5,169 nt of DNA from an uncultured Campylobacter sp. Its GTDB lineage: Bacteria > Campylobacterota > Campylobacteria > Campylobacterales > Campylobacteraceae. The DNA lies in assembly GCF_937997465.1 (NCBI RefSeq), contig NZ_CALKTQ010000069.1:1-5169 (forward strand). The letters are read 5' to 3'. The notes beneath the pieces are model-generated. The model was not told the DNA's origin. It ran no database searches and was given only the letters and a program-made list of their open reading frames with translations. The translations under genes and the position numbers were made by a program. Positions 2,918-5,169 of this stretch are shown here, in pieces. Each line of letters begins with the position of its first letter. Positions within the stretch are counted from its first letter, which is position 1.

Positions 2918-5169
2918 TTACTCGGCACTTTCGTTAACCTGGGCTTCCGAGCTAGACTCGACCTCATCGCTAAAATCTGCTAAAGATAAGCGTTTTAGCT
3001 GGCGGTAGCGTCTTTGCGCGTCGGCCTTATTTTTAGTCAGCAGCTCGTCGGCGTGCTCAGGATTTGTCTTTTTAAGCGAGTTGTAGCGAACCTCGTTTAG
3101 CAAAAACTCCTCGTAAAGAGACCAATCAGGCTCTTTTGAGGTCATTTTGAGCGGATTCTTGCCCTCTTTGATTAGGCGCGGATCGTAGACGTAGGTCGGC
3201 CAGTAGCCGCATTTAGTCGCTAGCTCGCCTTGACCGCCGGAGTAGGCCATACCGCCCTTGATGCCGTGCGCGATACACGGCGAATACGCGATCACGAGGC
3301 TAGGTCCATCGTAGGCCTCGGCTGCGGCGATAGCTTTTATCGTATTTGCTTGGCTTGCGTTTGAGTTGATCTGCGCGACGAAGATATTTCCGTAGGTCAT
3401 CGCGATGTAGCCAAGATCTTTTTTCTGCATCGGTTTGCCGCTAGCGGTAAACTGCGCTATGGAGCCTGCACGGCTTGATTTTGAGCTCTGGCCGCCGGTG
3501 TTTGAGTAGACTTCGGTATCTAGCACGAGCACGTTTACGTTCTCGCCGCTAGCTAGTACGTGATCAAGCCCGCCAAAGCCGATATCGTATGCCCAACCGT
3601 CGCCGCCGATGATCCACTGAGATTTTTTGACGAGATATCTTTTTAGCTCTAAAATTTCTTTTACGCCCTCTACGTCTAAATTTTGCTCCAAAATCGGCGT
3701 TAAAATTTTAGCGATTTGCGTCGTTTTCTCGCCGTCGTTTTTATACGCGATCCAGTCGGAGTATAGCGCGGCTAAGGCGTTTGGCGTGGCGTCTTTGGTG
3801 CGTAGCATTACGTCTTCTATACGGTGGCGCAGGGTCTCGACCGCGACATTCATACCCATACCAAACTCCGCGTTATCCTCAAAGAGCGAGTTCGCCCACG
3901 CTACGCCCTTGCCATCTTTGTTCGTCGTATAAGGCGTCGAAGGCGCGCTACCGCCGTAAATCGAGCTACATCCGGTGGCGTTTGCTACTATCATGCGGTC
4001 GCCGAACAGTCTTGTTACAAGCCCTATATAAGGCGTCTCGCCGCAACCGGGGCAGGCGCCGTGAAACTCAAACAGCGGCTGCGCAAAACCCACGCCCTTG
4101 ACGCTATCTTTGCTCATCAGGTCGTCTTTATACGTAACCTTTTTAAATAGATAATCGGCGTTTTCCTGCTCGTGCCGCTCCATCTCCTCGGCTAGCGGCA
4201 CCATGACGAGCGATTTTTCCTTGCTCGGGCAGTTCTGGGCGCACAGTTCGCAGCCGGTGCAGTCTAGCGGGCTCACCTGGATTTTATATTTTAGTCCTTT
4301 TACCTCTTTGCCTTTAGCGTCTAGGACGTGATCTTGCACGGTTTGCGGTGCGGCGGCGAGCTCGTTTTCATCGATTAGAAATGGCCTGATGACAGCGTGA
4401 GGGCAAACGAAGGCGCACTGGTTGCACTGGATGCAGTTTCCCTCGATCCATTTTGGCACCATCACGCCGATACCGCGTTTTTCGTAGGCCGTGGTGCCTG
4501 ATTTAAAGTGTCCGTCCTCGTATCCGACAAACGCCGAAACAGGCAAGCTATCGCCCCTTGCGGCGTTGATAGGCTTAACGATTTTTTCTATAAATTCGTC
4601 GCCTACGTATTTTTCCTCCGCACTCGCGTCATCCCTCAAATTTGCCCAGCTAGGATCGACCGTGACCTTAACCAATCCGTCCGCGCCCATATCGATAGCC
4701 TTGTAGTTCATCTCCACGATCGCTTCGCCCTTTTTGGCGTAGGCTTTGTGCGCGTACTCTTTCATGTATTTTTGCGCGTCGGCAAACGGTATGATGTCCG
4801 CAAGCTTAAAAAACGCCGACTGCATGATGGTGTTCGTGCGGTTTTTGAGCCCGATCTCGCGAGCTAGCTTGGTGGCGTTGATGATGTAGAAATTTACCTT
4901 TTTAGTGGCTAAAATTTTCTTTACTTTATTCGGCAGTTTAGCGACCGTCTGCTCGGCGTCCCAGATCGAGTTTAGCAGGAACGTCCCGCCCTCGCGGATA
5001 CCGTCTATAACGTCGTAAATTTCAAGATACGCCGCGACCGAGCAGGCTACGAAGTGCGGATTTGAGACGAGATAGGTCGAGCGAATCGGGTTTTTACCGA
5101 AGCGCAAATGCGATCGCGTGTAGCCGCCCGATTTTTTACTGTCGTAGGCGAAATACGCCTGCGCGTAAA
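2918..5169 (-). CDS. nifJ: Pyruvate:flavodoxin/ferredoxin oxidoreductase, C-terminal part (5' end outside window)
   Basis: This cytoplasmic enzyme converts pyruvate and CoA to acetyl-CoA and CO2, passing electrons to flavodoxin or ferredoxin. About 749 residues are visible; the single-chain enzyme usually has about 1,180, so roughly 430-440 N-terminal residues lie beyond the right edge. The frame stays open through 5169, reading YDSKKSGGYTRSHLRFGKNPIRSTYL, so the TTG at 5105-5107 is not the start. Counting from the first visible codon (5165-5167): the gamma domain comes first; two 4Fe-4S motifs follow, CIQCNQCAFVCP (cysteines 245/248/251/255) and CTGCELCAQNCP (303/306/309/313). The TPP domain has CPGCG (372/375), C400 and C631 for the third cluster, and GDGWAYDIG (522-530) with LDTEVYSNTGGQ (549-560) for TPP and Mg binding. 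All expected cluster ligands are present. The C-terminus ends in an acidic tail. Other plus-strand open frames over it are artefacts. Confidence 0.97.
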   Translation of the reverse strand, partial: YAQAYFAYDSKKSGGYTRSHLRFGKNPIRSTYLVSNPHFVACSVAAYLEIYDVIDGIREGGTFLLNSIWDAEQTVAKLPNKVKKILATKKVNFYIINATKLAREIGLKNRTNTIMQSAFFKLADIIPFADAQKYMKEYAHKAYAKKGEAIVEMNYKAIDMGADGLVKVTVDPSWANLRDDASAEEKYVGDEFIEKIVKPINAARGDSLPVSAFVGYEDGHFKSGTTAYEKRGIGVMVPKWIEGNCIQCNQCAFVCPHAVIRPFLIDENELAAAPQTVQDHVLDAKGKEVKGLKYKIQVSPLDCTGCELCAQNCPSKEKSLVMVPLAEEMERHEQENADYLFKKVTYKDDLMSKDSVKGVGFAQPLFEFHGACPGCGETPYIGLVTRLFGDRMIVANATGCSSIYGGSAPSTPYTTNKDGKGVAWANSLFEDNAEFGMGMNVAVETLRHRIEDVMLRTKDATPNALAALYSDWIAYKNDGEKTTQIAKILTPILEQNLDVEGVKEILELKRYLVKKSQWIIGGDGWAYDIGFGGLDHVLASGENVNVLVLDTEVYSNTGGQSSKSSRAGSIAQFTASGKPMQKKDLGYIAMTYGNIFVAQINSNASQANTIKAIAAAEAYDGPSLVIAYSPCIAHGIKGGMAYSGGQGELATKCGYWPTYVYDPRLIKEGKNPLKMTSKEPDWSLYEEFLLNEVRYNSLKKTNPEHADELLTKNKADAQRRYRQLKRLSLADFSDEVESSSEAQVNESAE

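Noticed and set aside
3627..4867. Several plus-strand open frames of 71-119 codons (3627-3932, 3781-4101, 3824-4150, 4491-4706, 4508-4867)
   Set aside because: All lie antisense within the oxidoreductase gene, overlap each other in different frames, and have skewed Arg/Ser-rich compositions typical of shadows.
5105..5107. TTG as the start of the oxidoreductase
   Set aside because: The frame continues upstream to the window edge with conserved family sequence (YDSKKSGGYTRSH), so this TTG is an internal Leu codon.

Overview
The window looks like a stretch of Campylobacter chromosome. Three things suggest this: the long pyruvate:flavodoxin/ferredoxin oxidoreductase, the family types present, and the very frequent AAATTT words in AT-rich spacers between clearly more GC-rich genes. 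That base composition fits the oral, higher-GC species (C. showae/rectus/curvus/gracilis-like) better than C. jejuni. The species call is inference.

Every real gene lies on the minus strand, so transcription runs from right to left. From the right edge: (a) the C-terminal ~750 residues of pyruvate:flavodoxin/ferredoxin oxidoreductase, whose 5' end is outside the window; (b) a two-gene type II toxin-antitoxin operon, an RHH antitoxin followed by a MazF/PemK-like toxin overlapping it by 11 nt, with its own extended -10 promoter; (c) two tandem hairpins, the one nearest the toxin a textbook intrinsic terminator; (d) a possible 17-codon ORF with a strong Shine-Dalgarno, whose stop overlaps (ATGA) the start of an intact family-6-like hypoxanthine/deoxyinosine-DNA glycosylase; (e) a 362-nt AT-rich spacer holding a near-consensus minus-strand promoter with a perfect inverted repeat at the expected transcription start; (f) a secreted DUF4198 (NikM/CbiK-like) periplasmic protein; (g) at the left edge, a decayed second copy of the glycosylase gene.

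The genes do not form one pathway. The oxidoreductase is central metabolism, the glycosylase is DNA repair, the DUF4198 protein is probably periplasmic metal handling, and the toxin-antitoxin pair is a self-contained module. I see no wholly new multi-gene system. The points most worth following up are the DUF4198 gene lying between an intact and a decayed glycosylase, its operator-like promoter, the Cys in place of the conserved Arg of the MazF-like toxin, the phased repeats over the toxin-antitoxin promoter, and the coupled 17-codon ORF. No RNA genes, insertion sequences or CRISPR arrays were seen.
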